Source: Candidatus Puniceispirillum sp.
GTDB taxonomy: Bacteria; Pseudomonadota; Alphaproteobacteria; Puniceispirillales; Puniceispirillaceae
Length of the DNA stretch: 7,094 bases
Reading direction: 5' to 3'
NCBI GenBank assembly: GCA_016778825.1
Contig: JADHOU010000080.1
Location: 1 to 7,094 of the forward strand
Shown: piece by piece, positions 6,933-7,094 of the stretch
Numbering within the stretch: position 1 is the first letter of the stretch
Layout of the letters: each line of letters begins with the position of its first letter
The notes under the pieces: generated by a model
Seen by the model: only the letters and a program-made list of their open reading frames with translations
Database searches by the model: none
What the model was told of the DNA's origin: nothing
Position numbers and translations under genes: made by a program

Positions 6933-7094
6933 TCGAAACCGTTCCAACCCGCATTTCACATCCAACACCGAAACTTGACCAGAATATCATGTTGTTTGTG
7001 CGCTTGCTTCGCGCCATCGGCCTAAAGCTTGGATCGGCGAGCATGCTTGAGGCGATTGATGCGGCAAAAACGGTCGGGGTGGCCGACAAGGATT
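6929..7094 (+). CDS. coxE: CoxE-like VWA-domain protein, N-terminal part (runs off the window)
   Basis: Only the first 55 residues are present. The ATG overlaps the MoxR stop as ATGA (6929-6932), the usual coupled arrangement of MoxR-VWA pairs. The segment FVRLLRAIGLKLGSASMLEA (23-42) followed by IDAAKTVG (43-50) is the conserved start of CoxE-type VWA proteins, where a helical N-terminal region precedes the metal-binding VWA domain; that domain would lie beyond the window. There is no strong ribosome site (GGGCGAG at 6911-6917 is weak and distant), so re-initiation by ribosomes finishing the ATPase is likely. The role is by family: partner of CoxD in Mo-centre maturation. Call confidence rests on the N-terminal motif plus gene position. 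Confidence 0.82.
   Translation, partial: MIETVPTRISHPTPKLDQNIMLFVRLLRAIGLKLGSASMLEAIDAAKTVGVADKD

Noticed and set aside
6847..7089. An 80-codon open frame on the minus strand across the MoxR/VWA junction
   Set aside because: It is antisense to two recognisable, ATGA-coupled genes and has no family features.

Overview
The window looks like a piece of a moderate-GC, probably alphaproteobacterial genome, possibly a marine SAR116- or Rhodospirillales-like lineage. That placement is an inference from protein style, base composition and the form II 'cox' cluster; nothing in the window fixes the taxon. All seven genes are recognisable and densely packed. There are no RNA genes, mobile elements or CRISPR arrays that I can see.

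Layout: (a) 37-798 (+) encodes a TauE/SafE-family membrane permease. It ends in a compact terminator that overlaps the tail of the next, convergent gene. (b) 812-1972 (-) encodes a stand-alone acyl-CoA dehydrogenase. (c) 1973-2210 is intergenic and holds a strong, symmetrical (bidirectional) intrinsic terminator at 2159-2189. (d) 5870 down to 2211 (-) is a tight three-gene operon in the order small, large, medium subunit (S-L-M). It encodes a molybdenum hydroxylase of the xanthine dehydrogenase / form II CO-dehydrogenase-like type: a 2x[2Fe-2S] protein, a molybdopterin subunit and an FAD subunit. (e) 5871-6011 is a short divergent control region with an 8+8 bp dyad and a small hairpin at the start of the next gene. 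(f) 6012-6932 (+) encodes a MoxR/CoxD-type AAA+ ATPase, overlapping by ATGA with (g) 6929-end (+), the start of a CoxE-type VWA protein that runs off the window.

How they fit: electrons from substrate hydroxylation at Mo (large subunit) would pass through two [2Fe-2S] clusters (small subunit) to FAD (medium subunit). The divergent MoxR/VWA pair is most simply the maturation machinery for that enzyme's Mo centre. The large subunit carries AYRGAGR rather than the Cu-ligating AYxCSFR loop, and the order is S-L-M rather than M-S-L. Both mark it as form II, so it should not be called a CO dehydrogenase, and its substrate is unknown. The acyl-CoA dehydrogenase is insulated from the operon by the terminator, and the permease by orientation, so neither can be assigned to the same pathway from this sequence.

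I did not find a clearly undescribed system. The points most worth a second look are the orphan-substrate form II enzyme with its divergent maturases, the dyad between them, and the displaced catalytic glutamate of the acyl-CoA dehydrogenase.
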